NCBI GenBank assembly: GCA_035653615.1
Contig: DASRBN010000003.1
Coordinates: 124,001 to 188,000 of the forward strand
DNA: 64,000 nucleotides
DNA from: Ktedonobacteraceae bacterium
Lineage (GTDB): Bacteria > Chloroflexota > Ktedonobacteria > Ktedonobacterales > Ktedonobacteraceae
Direction of reading: 5' to 3'
Part shown: positions 8,572 to 16,631 of the stretch, piece after piece
How the letters are laid out: the number at the start of each line of letters is the position of its first letter
How positions within the stretch are numbered: position 1 is the first letter of the stretch
The notes under the pieces: model-generated
What the model saw: the letters and a program-made list of their open reading frames with translations, nothing else
What the model was told of the DNA's origin: nothing
Database searches by the model: none
Translations under genes and position numbers: made by a program

Positions 8572-10914
8572 ATGCCGGAACCCAGAGCATTCAAACTTCG
8601 CCAAGCAGAAAACCGTCCGAGTTACGACATCGGAGCATTGCCTGAGATAGATAAGACACGGGCAGTTGCCGTATTAGTGAGGCAATCAAAAGACGGGGCT
8701 GACACGGCACAAGCAGAAAGCCGAGAAACTCAGTTGGGGCTACAAGATTACGGCAGGTTGCTGTATGGCGACGACGAGCCGGACGTTCGTTTGTATGATG
8801 AAGGGTCGGGAGTATCGGGGCAAAAACGCATTGACCAGAGAAAGGTACTCGACCGTCTCTATCAGGACATCAACAAGGGAATTATCGGCACCATCGTCCT
8901 GGCCAGAGAAGACAGGCTGTTTCGCAACAAGCACATGGACCAGGTGGGCGTCTTTACCAAACTGGCCGAAGAAAAGCGGATTAAGCTGATCGTGCCGCCT
9001 ATTTCATCGGTGGCGCGTTACGATGAGACCAGGGTCTATGACTTTACCGATTACCAGGACCTGCGTGCCTTTCAGGACAAGATGAGAGAGGCATACGCCT
9101 ATATTGAGGGGCCGATCAAGCACGCCAACCAGTGCAAGCAGAACAAGGCGGATAAAGGGGGATACGACGGCAGAGGCTTGCCGCCCGGTTTGGTCGTCAA
9201 AGGGAAAAAACAGAACCAGATGATCGTTGTCTATGAACCATGGGCCAAAGAAATACGCAAGCTGGCTTTGAGGGCGCAAGCGCTGGATTGGGACATGGGC
9301 AAGCTCAATAAGGAAGTCGCACGGATGGTCTTCCTGTTTCCAGAAATACCTGGAGAGGATAGAGAGCGGTTTATGTTCCGAACAAACCTGCGGCATATAC
9401 CAGGCGTGGGCTATAAACCGCGCGGACCGCAGGTCATTAAGCGCTGGCTGACCAATGAGATGTATATCGGGTGGTGGATGCCGGATGCGGATAAACCTGA
9501 CACGATCGTCGATCATCATCCGGCTATTTTGGACTATGCGCTGTTTGCCGAAGGGTACGCCAGGATTAAAGGCTATACGCTCGAAGGCGAAGTGGTTGAG
9601 AGTAACCGGGGAGTCACGCGCATTAGAAATACCCGTGATACGCCACCGGACGCCCTCTTCCACGGCAGACTACTCGCAACCCCTCCTTCTCCTGATAGGA
9701 CAGCCTTCACCACCGTCGATGACGGCTGCTATGTAGCCCGCAGCCAGCGAGCCAGCGGCATTCTGACGGATAAGCTCTTTCGGATTCCGGTAGTCCATTT
9801 TGATAACGTGGTGATCGAACGCTTGAAAGAGCTTGAGGCCGCGGATAAGAATCTGAAGGATCGCGTGAAGACCGCCCTGGAACAGGTCTATGACCAGCAA
9901 TCGGAGGATTTTGTCAGTATTCACGAGCAGTTAAAGGGGCTGGAGTTGCAGCTACTTGAGAATGCGGAAAAGCGGCTCGCCACCAGCAGCAAAGACCCGC
10001 TCTACGCTAGGCTGCAAGCGCAGGCGGACGAGCTGCTACAGACCAAAGAACAGTTGGAAGCGAAAAAGGATAAGTTAGGTATCATTGACAGCCCCGAGGA
10101 AATCGCCAAACTCCATTCACTGCTCGGTAACTTTGAGGCCGTTTGGCCGACGTTCGACCTAGAACAGCGGCAGCGAGCTTTTAGTTTGCTCATTAATCGC
10201 ATAGAAGTCGAGGTGGTCTCACCTCATTGGCTTAGGCTCTCCATTGACTGGCTGGATGCCGTTTGTCCTCGTATTGACATTGCCTATCTCTGGAAAGTCA
10301 CGCCGACGCGCGGCGACGTGTTAAGTGACGAGGAAACAGCAATCTTGCGAGAGTACTGGCCTCATGCCAAGCGGCTAGAAATACTGAAACTGCTGCCAAC
10401 CCGAACCTGGCGTGGCTTACAGCGCCATGCCAGCGTCAACCATCTCTATCGCCTACATTCAAACAAAGATGAGGTTCCCCAGTTTGCCTGTTTTCTGGAC
10501 TTCATGCCGAAACTGGACGGCCAGTACCTGTTCAGGGACTATGAGACGACGCTTCAATATGTTAAAATAGCCTGCGACAACACGGCCAGAGTGGAAGCGC
10601 CACTGTACGCGCTATGGCTCTTATCTGAAAAGGTGGAAGATTTGGCAAGTCTATTTGATGGGGATTTGAACCTAGGCGCAACAGCCCTGGTGCGCCCCAA
10701 TAAAAGCCTGATTGGCCTCGAAGTCAGTTCGGTGCGCAAGAAAATGAAAACGAAAGGCTTCGCCGCCGGTGTGAACCGCGATGACCTTGTCAAGGGAGCC
10801 GAGGAACTAGGCATCGATCTCGACGAACATATCGCCAACGTAATTTCGGCGATGTCGAAGATAGCGGATCAGCTTGGGCTGGCCGGCATCCAGGAATCGG
10901 CCCCTTTAGGATAG
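8572..10914 (+). CDS. Large serine recombinase (integrase/resolvase type)
   Basis: The resolvase catalytic domain starts at about residue 30: VAVLVRQSKDG with the likely nucleophile S39, then YDEGSGVSGQ and LAREDRLFRN with the conserved Asp-Arg. The DNA-binding recombinase domain covers ~190-330 (GLPPGLVV, IKRWLTNEMYIGWW). The usual zinc ribbon after it has lost its cysteines (DALFHGRLLATPPSP). A coiled coil spans ~410-520 (LKGLELQLLENAEKRL, KEQLEAKKDKL), and an extra C-terminal region of about 190 residues is unlike standard large serine recombinases, making the 780-residue protein long for the family. AAAGGAAA precedes the ATG. It probably integrates or excises a mobile element; the neighbouring helicase operon is the obvious cargo. 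Confidence 0.88.
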   Translation: MPEPRAFKLRQAENRPSYDIGALPEIDKTRAVAVLVRQSKDGADTAQAESRETQLGLQDYGRLLYGDDEPDVRLYDEGSGVSGQKRIDQRKVLDRLYQDINKGIIGTIVLAREDRLFRNKHMDQVGVFTKLAEEKRIKLIVPPISSVARYDETRVYDFTDYQDLRAFQDKMREAYAYIEGPIKHANQCKQNKADKGGYDGRGLPPGLVVKGKKQNQMIVVYEPWAKEIRKLALRAQALDWDMGKLNKEVARMVFLFPEIPGEDRERFMFRTNLRHIPGVGYKPRGPQVIKRWLTNEMYIGWWMPDADKPDTIVDHHPAILDYALFAEGYARIKGYTLEGEVVESNRGVTRIRNTRDTPPDALFHGRLLATPPSPDRTAFTTVDDGCYVARSQRASGILTDKLFRIPVVHFDNVVIERLKELEAADKNLKDRVKTALEQVYDQQSEDFVSIHEQLKGLELQLLENAEKRLATSSKDPLYARLQAQADELLQTKEQLEAKKDKLGIIDSPEEIAKLHSLLGNFEAVWPTFDLEQRQRAFSLLINRIEVEVVSPHWLRLSIDWLDAVCPRIDIAYLWKVTPTRGDVLSDEETAILREYWPHAKRLEILKLLPTRTWRGLQRHASVNHLYRLHSNKDEVPQFACFLDFMPKLDGQYLFRDYETTLQYVKIACDNTARVEAPLYALWLLSEKVEDLASLFDGDLNLGATALVRPNKSLIGLEVSSVRKKMKTKGFAAGVNRDDLVKGAEELGIDLDEHIANVISAMSKIADQLGLAGIQESAPLG

Positions 10915-10956
10915 TTTCAATCCCAATTTCCAAACGGGAGGTCGAGAAAGGGCCTG

Positions 10957-10980
10957 GCTCCTACCGCTTGCGGTAGGAGC
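10957..10980. terminator. Perfect 10-bp hairpin after recombinase
   Basis: GCTCCTACCG and CGGTAGGAGC form a perfect stem around the loop CTTG, 42 bases after the recombinase stop. No U-tract follows, so it may be a repeat-type hairpin rather than an intrinsic terminator. Confidence 0.45.
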
Positions 10981-11021
10981 AGTATACTATCGAACCCGAA
11001 AAAATCAAGTGGAACGGCACT

Positions 11022-11429
11022 ATGCAACAACAGCAGCGACCACAAGCAAAACGCCGCCTTTTTACCGCCAGCGAGGTTGCGGAATTTGAATACTGCCCGC
11101 TGGCCTGGTGGTATGAACATTTCGAGCCAATGGCGCAATCCGATACCGAGGAATTGTTTGCCCGATTGGTGGAACTCGAACATGAGCATGGGCCGCAGGC
11201 TACAGCGCTGCCCGATTACCAGGTGGTCGAGCAGCTGTTATTGCGCCGGGGCGCTTTTGATCAGGGTGTGCAGCAACATAGCGAACACGCCGAAGCTGTA
11301 GAGGAGATCGAGGAGCAAGTACGGGCCAGTTCGAGAGCCACAGGTAGAATGCGCATCATGGCTCTGGCCGCTATAGTGATAGTATTGATAGGACTGGCGC
11401 TTATAGTTGCGTCCATACTGCTACGGTGA
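11022..11429 (+). CDS. Membrane-anchored N-terminal half of a Cas4-like nuclease
   Basis: The protein has 135 residues. FTASEVAEFEYCPLAWWYEHF (first part) matches the start of Cas4/Dna2-like PD-(D/E)XK domains, in which a lone cysteine (here C25) joins a C-terminal Cys trio to hold an Fe-S cluster. H86 in GAFDQGVQQH could be the motif I histidine. After an acidic helical linker the chain ends in one membrane helix (residues ~111-134, ALAAIVIVLIGLALIV). The catalytic residues are missing here and sit in the next gene, which begins three bases after this stop. The two chains most likely assemble into one nuclease. The biological role is unknown. Confidence 0.68.
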   Translation: MQQQQRPQAKRRLFTASEVAEFEYCPLAWWYEHFEPMAQSDTEELFARLVELEHEHGPQATALPDYQVVEQLLLRRGAFDQGVQQHSEHAEAVEEIEEQVRASSRATGRMRIMALAAIVIVLIGLALIVASILLR

Positions 11430-11432
11430 AGT

Positions 11433-11996
11433 ATGCTGAACAGCCTTTTGCTTACGATAGGACTTGGGCTATTACTGGCTGCCCTGGCATTATTCATACT
11501 GATTCTGAACGAACGTCGCGTCCGGCGAGAACGCCTCATTCGCGAAAAGCACCGTATGCTCGGTTTACCCGAAGGCGAACTCGTCTATGAAGATGCCGAT
11601 GGCCAGGGTGAGCCATTATCGTCCAGCGCCTACCCATTAGCAGGTAAACCGGACTACGTGGTGAAGCTGCCCAATGGTCGCCCGGTTCCCATTGAACTCA
11701 AACCAGGCGTGCATGATGTAACAGCGCCTTACAGCAACCACATCATACAGCTAGCCGCCTATTGCCTGATTCTGGAAGATTATTTCGAGCAGCCACCCAC
11801 GCACGGTATCCTGAAATACGCCGACCGCGAATTCACCATTGAATATACACCGGCGCTCAAAAAAAAAGTGATCCGTTTGCTCTCTGAAATGGCAAAATGC
11901 AGTGAGAAGGAACCGCCGCCTCTCACAAAGCAGAAAGCAACGAAATGCCGCTCCTGCACATTTCAACCAATCTGTCCGGTGGGACGGGGCAAATAA
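11433..11996 (+). CDS. Membrane-anchored C-terminal half of a Cas4-like PD-(D/E)XK nuclease
   Basis: The 187-residue protein starts with a membrane helix (residues ~3-26, LLLTIGLGLLLAALALFILI) and a basic stretch. The catalytic core follows: GKPDYVV (D74), PIELKPG (E88, K90), QLAAYCLILED (Q106, Y110) and HGILKYAD. It ends with KCRSCTFQPIC, the three C-terminal cysteines (C172, C175, C181) expected for the Cas4-type Fe-S cluster. The fourth cysteine lies in the gene just upstream. Relative to single-chain Cas4 the pair looks like one domain with a transmembrane hairpin inserted and the chain broken between its helices. No cas1 or cas2 is nearby, so a CRISPR function is not supported. Confidence 0.8.
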   Translation: MLNSLLLTIGLGLLLAALALFILILNERRVRRERLIREKHRMLGLPEGELVYEDADGQGEPLSSSAYPLAGKPDYVVKLPNGRPVPIELKPGVHDVTAPYSNHIIQLAAYCLILEDYFEQPPTHGILKYADREFTIEYTPALKKKVIRLLSEMAKCSEKEPPPLTKQKATKCRSCTFQPICPVGRGK

Positions 11997-12015
11997 TAGT
12001 AGAAAGTGGAAACAT

Positions 12016-13227
12016 ATGTCAGATGAAGTAATAGAACTCCATGGTCATATTATCGACTCGTGGACCTTGCCCCGCGCATGGGATGTCATCATGGATCGAG
12101 GTGGCAACTTTGTCGTCGAAGAGATGCGTGTCGGCACCAGCAAGACGGAGCCGAGTTACGCGCGCCTGAAGGTAGAGGCACCCGACGACGAGACGCTGGA
12201 GCTGATCCTGTCAGAATTGCAGCAATTTGGCGCAACGCTGCTGCATGGCGATGATGCGTTAACCGCTATCGTTGAGCAAAACGGCGTGCTGCCTGCCGGA
12301 TTCTACTCAACCACCAATCTGCCCACGCAGGTGCGTTTGAACGGCCAATGGGTCGATGTTGAGGATATCGAGATGGATGTCGCCATCGTCATTGACCGCG
12401 AGCATGGCCGGGCATTTACGCGGCCAATGCATGAAGTGCGCGTGGGCGATGAGGTAGTGGTTGGGCATAATGGCATTCGCGTGCATCCATTCGAGCGCGC
12501 TCGCGAGCGCGAATCATTCGCCTTCATGCAAAGCACCGTTTCTTCCGAAAAGGCCAAAGTACTCGCCATTCACGAAATTGCTCGCCAGATGCAAGAGACG
12601 CGTGCCCGTGGTGGCAAGATTCTATTCGTGCTTGGCCCTGCCGTCATCCATACGGGAGCCGGTCGTTATATCGCAGACCTGATTCGTCGTGGGTATGTAC
12701 AGGTCATCTTCGGCGGTAATGCCATTATCACACATGATATCGAATCTGCACTGTTCGGCACCTCGCTGGGTGTCGATCTACGCACCGGCGAGCAGGTGGA
12801 AGGTGGGCACCGCAACCACTTAAGGGCGATCAATGCCATACGCGCGCTTGGCTCTGTGGAGGAGGCCATTGAGACGGGCCTGTTGAAAGAAGGCATTACC
12901 TACGAAGTAAAAAAACATCATGTCACGATGGTGCTGGCGGGTTCAATTCGCGACGACGGCCCCATGCCCGGCGTCATCAATGATATGCAAGAGGCGCAGA
13001 AACGCATGCGCGAGGCACTGAAAGGTGTTGAGATGGCAATTATCGTGGCCTCGATGCTGCATGCCATCGCTACAGGCAACCTGCTACCCGCAACGGTGCG
13101 CACGGTGGTGGTTGATATCAACCCCTCGGTCGTGACCAAACTGGCCGATAGGGGCAGCTTCCAGGCGGCAGGACTGATTACGGACGCGGAGCTGTTTTTA
13201 AGAGAGTTGGCAGAAGCTCTGTCATAA
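12016..13227 (+). CDS. LOR/SDH-family protein (ornithine cyclodeaminase-like, TIGR00300 type)
   Basis: The start was set at the ATG at 12016 because the longer open frame would overlap the nuclease gene. The 403-residue product opens with VIELHGHIIDSWTLPRAWD, typical of the LOR/SDH conserved N-terminal domain of archaeal and cyanobacterial TIGR00300 proteins. A Rossmann-like half follows (KILFVLGPAVIHTGAGRY, then VQVIFGGNAIITHDIE, MVLAGSIRDDGPMPG and VVVDINPSVVTKLADRG). Characterised relatives convert ornithine to proline with NAD, and the cyanobacterial ArgZ/AgrE fusion carries this domain. The family assignment is firm; the exact substrate is an inference. The gene follows the Cas4-like pair by 19 bases, apparently by chance of operon sharing. 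Confidence 0.75.
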   Translation: MSDEVIELHGHIIDSWTLPRAWDVIMDRGGNFVVEEMRVGTSKTEPSYARLKVEAPDDETLELILSELQQFGATLLHGDDALTAIVEQNGVLPAGFYSTTNLPTQVRLNGQWVDVEDIEMDVAIVIDREHGRAFTRPMHEVRVGDEVVVGHNGIRVHPFERARERESFAFMQSTVSSEKAKVLAIHEIARQMQETRARGGKILFVLGPAVIHTGAGRYIADLIRRGYVQVIFGGNAIITHDIESALFGTSLGVDLRTGEQVEGGHRNHLRAINAIRALGSVEEAIETGLLKEGITYEVKKHHVTMVLAGSIRDDGPMPGVINDMQEAQKRMREALKGVEMAIIVASMLHAIATGNLLPATVRTVVVDINPSVVTKLADRGSFQAAGLITDAELFLRELAEALS

Positions 13228-13329
13228 AATAATGCTCTAACAATCACATATCCCCGGTTAACAGGAGTAAGGAAGCGTGCGCCGGCGATGTCCGGTAAAA
13301 AATGCCCAGCCAGGCCTCTTAGGAGAACA

Positions 13330-14139
13330 TCACTGCGCGCGCTTCTTGTCATCATCTAAACCTGGCACGATATCCTCAATGATATCTCTTACGTATTCTG
13401 GCCCGCCGCGCATATACTCGTAGACCAGCGCGCCCAGAATCGCTCCCAATGCAGGGCCTAAGAGATAGACCCAGGCTTCGGCAAGCGCGCTTCCGCCGGC
13501 AAACACCGCAGGAGCCAGGCTGCGCGCCGGATTCATGCTGCCTCCGGTCAGTGCACCGGCGAATATACCACACAGCGTGATGGTGAATCCAACCGCAAGC
13601 CCTACGGCGGCACGAGAAACGCGCCGGTCTGTCGCGGTAGACATGGCGACCAGCATGAGGAAGAATGTACTGATGGCTTCTATCACCACCGCCTGGATCA
13701 ATCCGACGGTCGGAATAGTTGCACCGAACTGTGCCGCTGTAGCCTGTTTGGAGAATAAGATTAAATGAAGAGCGCTCGCGCATAGCGCGCCTGCAAACTG
13801 GGCTATCCAGTATGGAACAAGATGCCCCCATGGGAAACGACGCGCCAGCGCCAGGCCTAAAGTAATGGCCGGATTGAAGGGCGCGCCTGAGATATGCCTG
13901 AGGGCATAGGTCATAATCAATAGGGTGAGCCCGAAAACCAGGTAGATCATCAAATAGCCTGCTGCGCCACTTCTCCCCAGCAGTATTCTTGTTCCGGCGC
14001 CAAAAAAGACATAGGCGAATGTCCCCAAAAATTCTGCCAGGCAACGTCGCAGCAGTAAAAAGGTCGTATTCTGAACTCCGCCCTCTTTTTGCTTGTAGGA
14101 ATCAGGCAACTTCTGCCCGGAGTTTCTCAACGTGATCAA
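13330..14139 (-). CDS. Aquaporin/MIP family channel
   Basis: This is a polytopic membrane protein with both hallmark pore motifs: FNPAIT in the first half and MNPARSL in the second, each in a hydrophobic half-helix context. Transmembrane segments include FLGTFAYVFFGAG, LMIYLVFGLTLLIMTYAL, VVIEAISTFFLMLVAM, AVGFTITLCGIFAGAL and VYLLGPALGAILGALVY. At about 269 residues it is normal for the family. It should conduct water or small neutral solutes such as glycerol; selectivity cannot be told. There is no ATG: TTG at 14139 and TTG at 14130 are both possible, the latter better spaced from AAAGGG. It converges with the preceding gene and follows the CGNR regulator on the same strand. Confidence 0.88.
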   Translation of the reverse strand: MITLRNSGQKLPDSYKQKEGGVQNTTFLLLRRCLAEFLGTFAYVFFGAGTRILLGRSGAAGYLMIYLVFGLTLLIMTYALRHISGAPFNPAITLGLALARRFPWGHLVPYWIAQFAGALCASALHLILFSKQATAAQFGATIPTVGLIQAVVIEAISTFFLMLVAMSTATDRRVSRAAVGLAVGFTITLCGIFAGALTGGSMNPARSLAPAVFAGGSALAEAWVYLLGPALGAILGALVYEYMRGGPEYVRDIIEDIVPGLDDDKKRAQ

Positions 14140-14174
14140 CCCTTTCGCGAGAACCTTAGCAAATTTTCTTCCCC

Positions 14175-14792
14175 TTAGCGAGTTCGCTCATAGTGCCGCT
14201 TAGCCTTCGCGCGATTCCCACAGGTTTTCATGTTGCACCAGCGCCTGGTGTGATTTTTGCTGGTATCCAGAAACAACCAGTCACATGTTTCAGCGGCACA
14301 GATTCGCACATCGTCCAACTCGTCTGAGGTCAGCAGGTCAGCGGCAGCGCGAATTACCGGCCAGAGGACGCGATCCAGGTTTTCTGGTCCGGCAGCCCAA
14401 TTCCACTGAAACCCCTCTGTTTGTGGCACGAGACAGGCGTGGCTCATAGCTTCAGATAGCGCGGCATTCAGTAGCTTGAGGTCTTCAGTTGCCGGCGATT
14501 CGTCCTGTGTGACCGCCTTGAAAATGCGAAACAGGGCTTCACGCAAAACGATAGCCCTTTCAAATACCTCTGATGCTCTTGCCGGATGTTTTTTAGCCTG
14601 CTCGCGTAGCTGCTGGGCCTCCTCTGTCGTCATGATTTGCGCCTGCTCGCTAAAGGCCACCAGGTCATTGTAGCTGTTGAGGTTTTCCTGGGGCGAAGTA
14701 GTAGGGCGGTCATCAACGGTGTTGACAAAATCCAGGCTCAAATCTCCACCGGTTAAATCAAATGTCGGCGTTTGTATCTTATACTCAACCAT
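14175..14792 (-). CDS. CGNR zinc-finger / ABATE-domain transcriptional regulator
   Basis: The 205-residue protein has an N-terminal ABATE-like domain (GGDLSLDFVNTVDDRP) and a C-terminal CGNR zinc finger: CAAETCDWLFLD, RRWCNMKTCGNRAK, with four cysteines positioned to bind zinc and a basic tail for DNA contact. A GGAGGAG lies 6 bases before the ATG. Proteins of this family are believed to be stress-linked transcription regulators. It is divergent from a small-protein gene whose promoter carries an inverted repeat at the -10 region (14865-14893), a possible target. Confidence 0.82.
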   Translation of the reverse strand: MVEYKIQTPTFDLTGGDLSLDFVNTVDDRPTTSPQENLNSYNDLVAFSEQAQIMTTEEAQQLREQAKKHPARASEVFERAIVLREALFRIFKAVTQDESPATEDLKLLNAALSEAMSHACLVPQTEGFQWNWAAGPENLDRVLWPVIRAAADLLTSDELDDVRICAAETCDWLFLDTSKNHTRRWCNMKTCGNRAKAKRHYERTR

Positions 14793-14858
14793 GTAAACTC
14801 TCCTCCTCTTCTCACTCCCTATACTCTATCACATCGCGAAATAACTATCAAAATGCAC

Positions 14859-14893
14859 TTGACAGGTTAGCATTTCTCTATTATAATCTAACC
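14859..14893 (+). promoter_or_regulatory. Perfect consensus promoter with overlapping inverted repeat
   Basis: TTGACA (14859-14864), a 17-base spacer and TATAAT (14882-14887) match the vegetative consensus exactly. GGTTAG (14865-14870) and CTAACC (14888-14893) form an inverted repeat that brackets the -10 box and could be an operator. A similar half-site GGTTAAG lies at about 14912. It reads toward the small gene at 15015, leaving a leader of about 120 bases. Confidence 0.75.
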
Positions 14894-15014
14894 AGTAATA
14901 ACAATATAGATGGTTAAGCATATTCCTGTCAAGGGACAGCGTGGAATGAATGGGCCGGGTGAGTGAGTATGGAAGAAAAAGCTCATCCTGGCAAGCCTGG
15001 AAAGGAGCAGATCT

Positions 15015-15251
15015 ATGCATCCCATGTTTGAGTATGAGACGCTCCGTAGGGGACGCGAAGAGCTTTTAAGGCAAGCGGAACTGGAGAGGATGGCTCGCCT
15101 GGCGAAGGTCAAGGATCGCATAAGGAGAGGCTTCCGTCAAAGATTCGCGCATTGGCTGGGAAGTCAGATGGTGAGATGGGGCAGGCAGTTGGAGCATTTC
15201 GGCAAGTGCGGGCAGCCAGCTTCTCTATGGCCCGCCTCGCCACATCATTGA
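15015..15251 (+). CDS. Small basic helical protein
   Basis: This 78-residue product starts at an ATG with AAAGGAG 8 bases upstream and is driven by the consensus promoter at 14859. Residues 8-60 are a highly charged Arg/Glu helix (RRGREELLRQAELERMARLA, then KVKDRIRRGFRQRF) with possible amphipathic character. No known domain is recognised. Nine bases after its stop a 44-codon membrane ORF begins, so the two are probably one transcript. It may bind nucleic acid or membranes; neither is shown. Confidence 0.6.
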   Translation: MHPMFEYETLRRGREELLRQAELERMARLAKVKDRIRRGFRQRFAHWLGSQMVRWGRQLEHFGKCGQPASLWPASPHH

Positions 15252-15260
15252 GAGGAGACT

Positions 15261-15395
15261 ATGATGGAGATTATTGTTCTGTGTGTGATGATGATTGTCA
15301 CCGCTCTCGCGGCCCTGAGATGGGGAAGCGATAGCAGGGATGAAATTGATAGCCAGGAATGGGTAAAGCGCAGGGCCTGGAAAGCTTTCCACTAG
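15261..15395 (+). CDS. 44-residue single-pass membrane protein
   Basis: The ORF starts with ATG ATG behind AGAGGAGA and ends in TAG inside the arm of the following hairpin. The product starts MMEIIVLCVMMIVTALAAL, one membrane helix, then a short charged tail (RWGSDSRDEIDSQEW, VKRRAWKAFH). The spacing to the previous small gene, the strong ribosome site and the hydrophobic profile argue for a real small protein. Function unknown. Confidence 0.55.
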   Translation: MMEIIVLCVMMIVTALAALRWGSDSRDEIDSQEWVKRRAWKAFH

Positions 15396-15466
15396 TAGGG
15401 ACGCGAGCTTGCTCCGCCCAGGTATAGCTAGATGTCCGAGGGCGGAGCAAGCTCGCGCCCCTACTA
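15393..15466. repeat. 27-bp near-perfect inverted repeat (bidirectional hairpin)
   Basis: Arms 15393-15419 and 15440-15466 pair over 27 bases with one mismatch around a 20-base loop; the core reads CGCGAGCTTGCTCCGCCC. It sits between the converging small-protein and WYL-regulator genes and could end transcription both ways. Confidence 0.75.
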
Positions 15467-16417
15467 TGTACGTTCGACAATCCGTGTTAACTTTTCGGCA
15501 AGTTTCCGCAGTTCATCACGCAACTCAGGTGGATTGCGCACAACGAAGGAACAATCCAGGCCGGCCAGAAAGTGCGCGATCCAGCCAAGATTGCCAACGG
15601 AACATTGCAGTAGTACTCCTTCGGGTGCCTGTTCTAAAGTAGCGATGACCGGTGGCACACGTTGACGCGCCTCTTCTAACGTTGTTTCCAGCAGCACCTC
15701 GATGGACCAGGTAGCAGGTACCTGTACAATCGAGCGCATCACATAATCCAGGGCATCGAAATCGCCTGGGCGCGTATAGGTTTCATCGCGCATCTCGGCG
15801 TGTAAAATGCGATCTAGCCGGAACACGCGCAATCCCTGGCGCAGGTGACAGTACCCAACCGCGTACCAGTACCCGCCTCGATAGACCAGGCCATAGAGGT
15901 CGACGGCACGTTCCGTTTCCTCGCCTTGCCAGGAGAGATAGCGCAACCAGGCGCGGTGGCATTGTTGAGCGGCGGCGCTTAACGCCAGCAGCACTTCGCT
16001 TCTGGGCGTTGCTCCCGTTTGAGGGAAATCCAGGATCAGTGTTTCCTGGATGGCCTGTACGCGCTGGCGCAAGGTGAGAGGCAGCACGCGCTCAATTTTG
16101 GCAAGCGCACCCTCGACGGCTGGAGCAGCAGCGGTCAATCCAAGTCGACGGGCCGCGAGCAGTCCCAGGGTAAGAGCAAGCGCTTCGTCCTCAGTAAACA
16201 TCAGCGGTGGCAACTTGAAACCGGGCCGCAGGTGGTAAGCGCCATAGCGCCCGCGTTCGGCTTCGACAGGAATGCCCAGGTCCTGCAACATCGTAATATA
16301 GCGGCGTACCGTGCGCGTATTGACTTCCAGGCGCTCGGCCAGCTCCGGGCCGCTCAGTGCCTGCCGCGATTGCAGTAGTTCCAGTATGGTGAGTACGCGA
16401 GTGGCTGGGAAGTACAT
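15464..16417 (-). CDS. WYL-domain transcriptional regulator (HTH_11 + WYL)
   Basis: The 317-residue protein begins with a DeoR-like winged helix (RVLTILELLQSRQALSG, LAERLEVNTRTVRRYI, LGIPVEAERGRYGAYHL). The middle and C-terminal parts are a WYL domain with the family signature around VDLYGLVYRGGYWYAVGYC and RVFRLDRI, plus a C-terminal WCX-like extension (PEGVLLQCSVGNLGWIAHF). Such regulators bind DNA and sense ligands, often nucleic acids or nucleotides. Length and domain order are normal. It ends within the 15393-15466 hairpin, and no operon partner is evident on its strand. Confidence 0.88.
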   Translation of the reverse strand: MYFPATRVLTILELLQSRQALSGPELAERLEVNTRTVRRYITMLQDLGIPVEAERGRYGAYHLRPGFKLPPLMFTEDEALALTLGLLAARRLGLTAAAPAVEGALAKIERVLPLTLRQRVQAIQETLILDFPQTGATPRSEVLLALSAAAQQCHRAWLRYLSWQGEETERAVDLYGLVYRGGYWYAVGYCHLRQGLRVFRLDRILHAEMRDETYTRPGDFDALDYVMRSIVQVPATWSIEVLLETTLEEARQRVPPVIATLEQAPEGVLLQCSVGNLGWIAHFLAGLDCSFVVRNPPELRDELRKLAEKLTRIVERT

Positions 16418-16631
16418 ATGTTCAGTTTCTTAGAAGAAGCTATCTCGCTTCTTTCCTTCTCTCAAATCTCGGTATGTCGTGGGGTAATGCTATACGCATA
16501 TAATAATAGGCGAAAGACTGTGCCAACTTTTCCTTGTAAGGAGAGAGCAAGCGCAATCTTTTACCGCTTGATTTTGCTATTTGTTTTATCGACCTGAATC
16601 CCCCGTTCATCCTCATACTATCAGGAGCAAA

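Noticed and set aside
10914-10931. GTTTCAATCCC-type sequence near the Cas4-like genes, like the end of some CRISPR repeats
   Set aside because: Only one copy, overlapping the recombinase stop, with no spacing pattern and no cas1, cas2 or interference genes.
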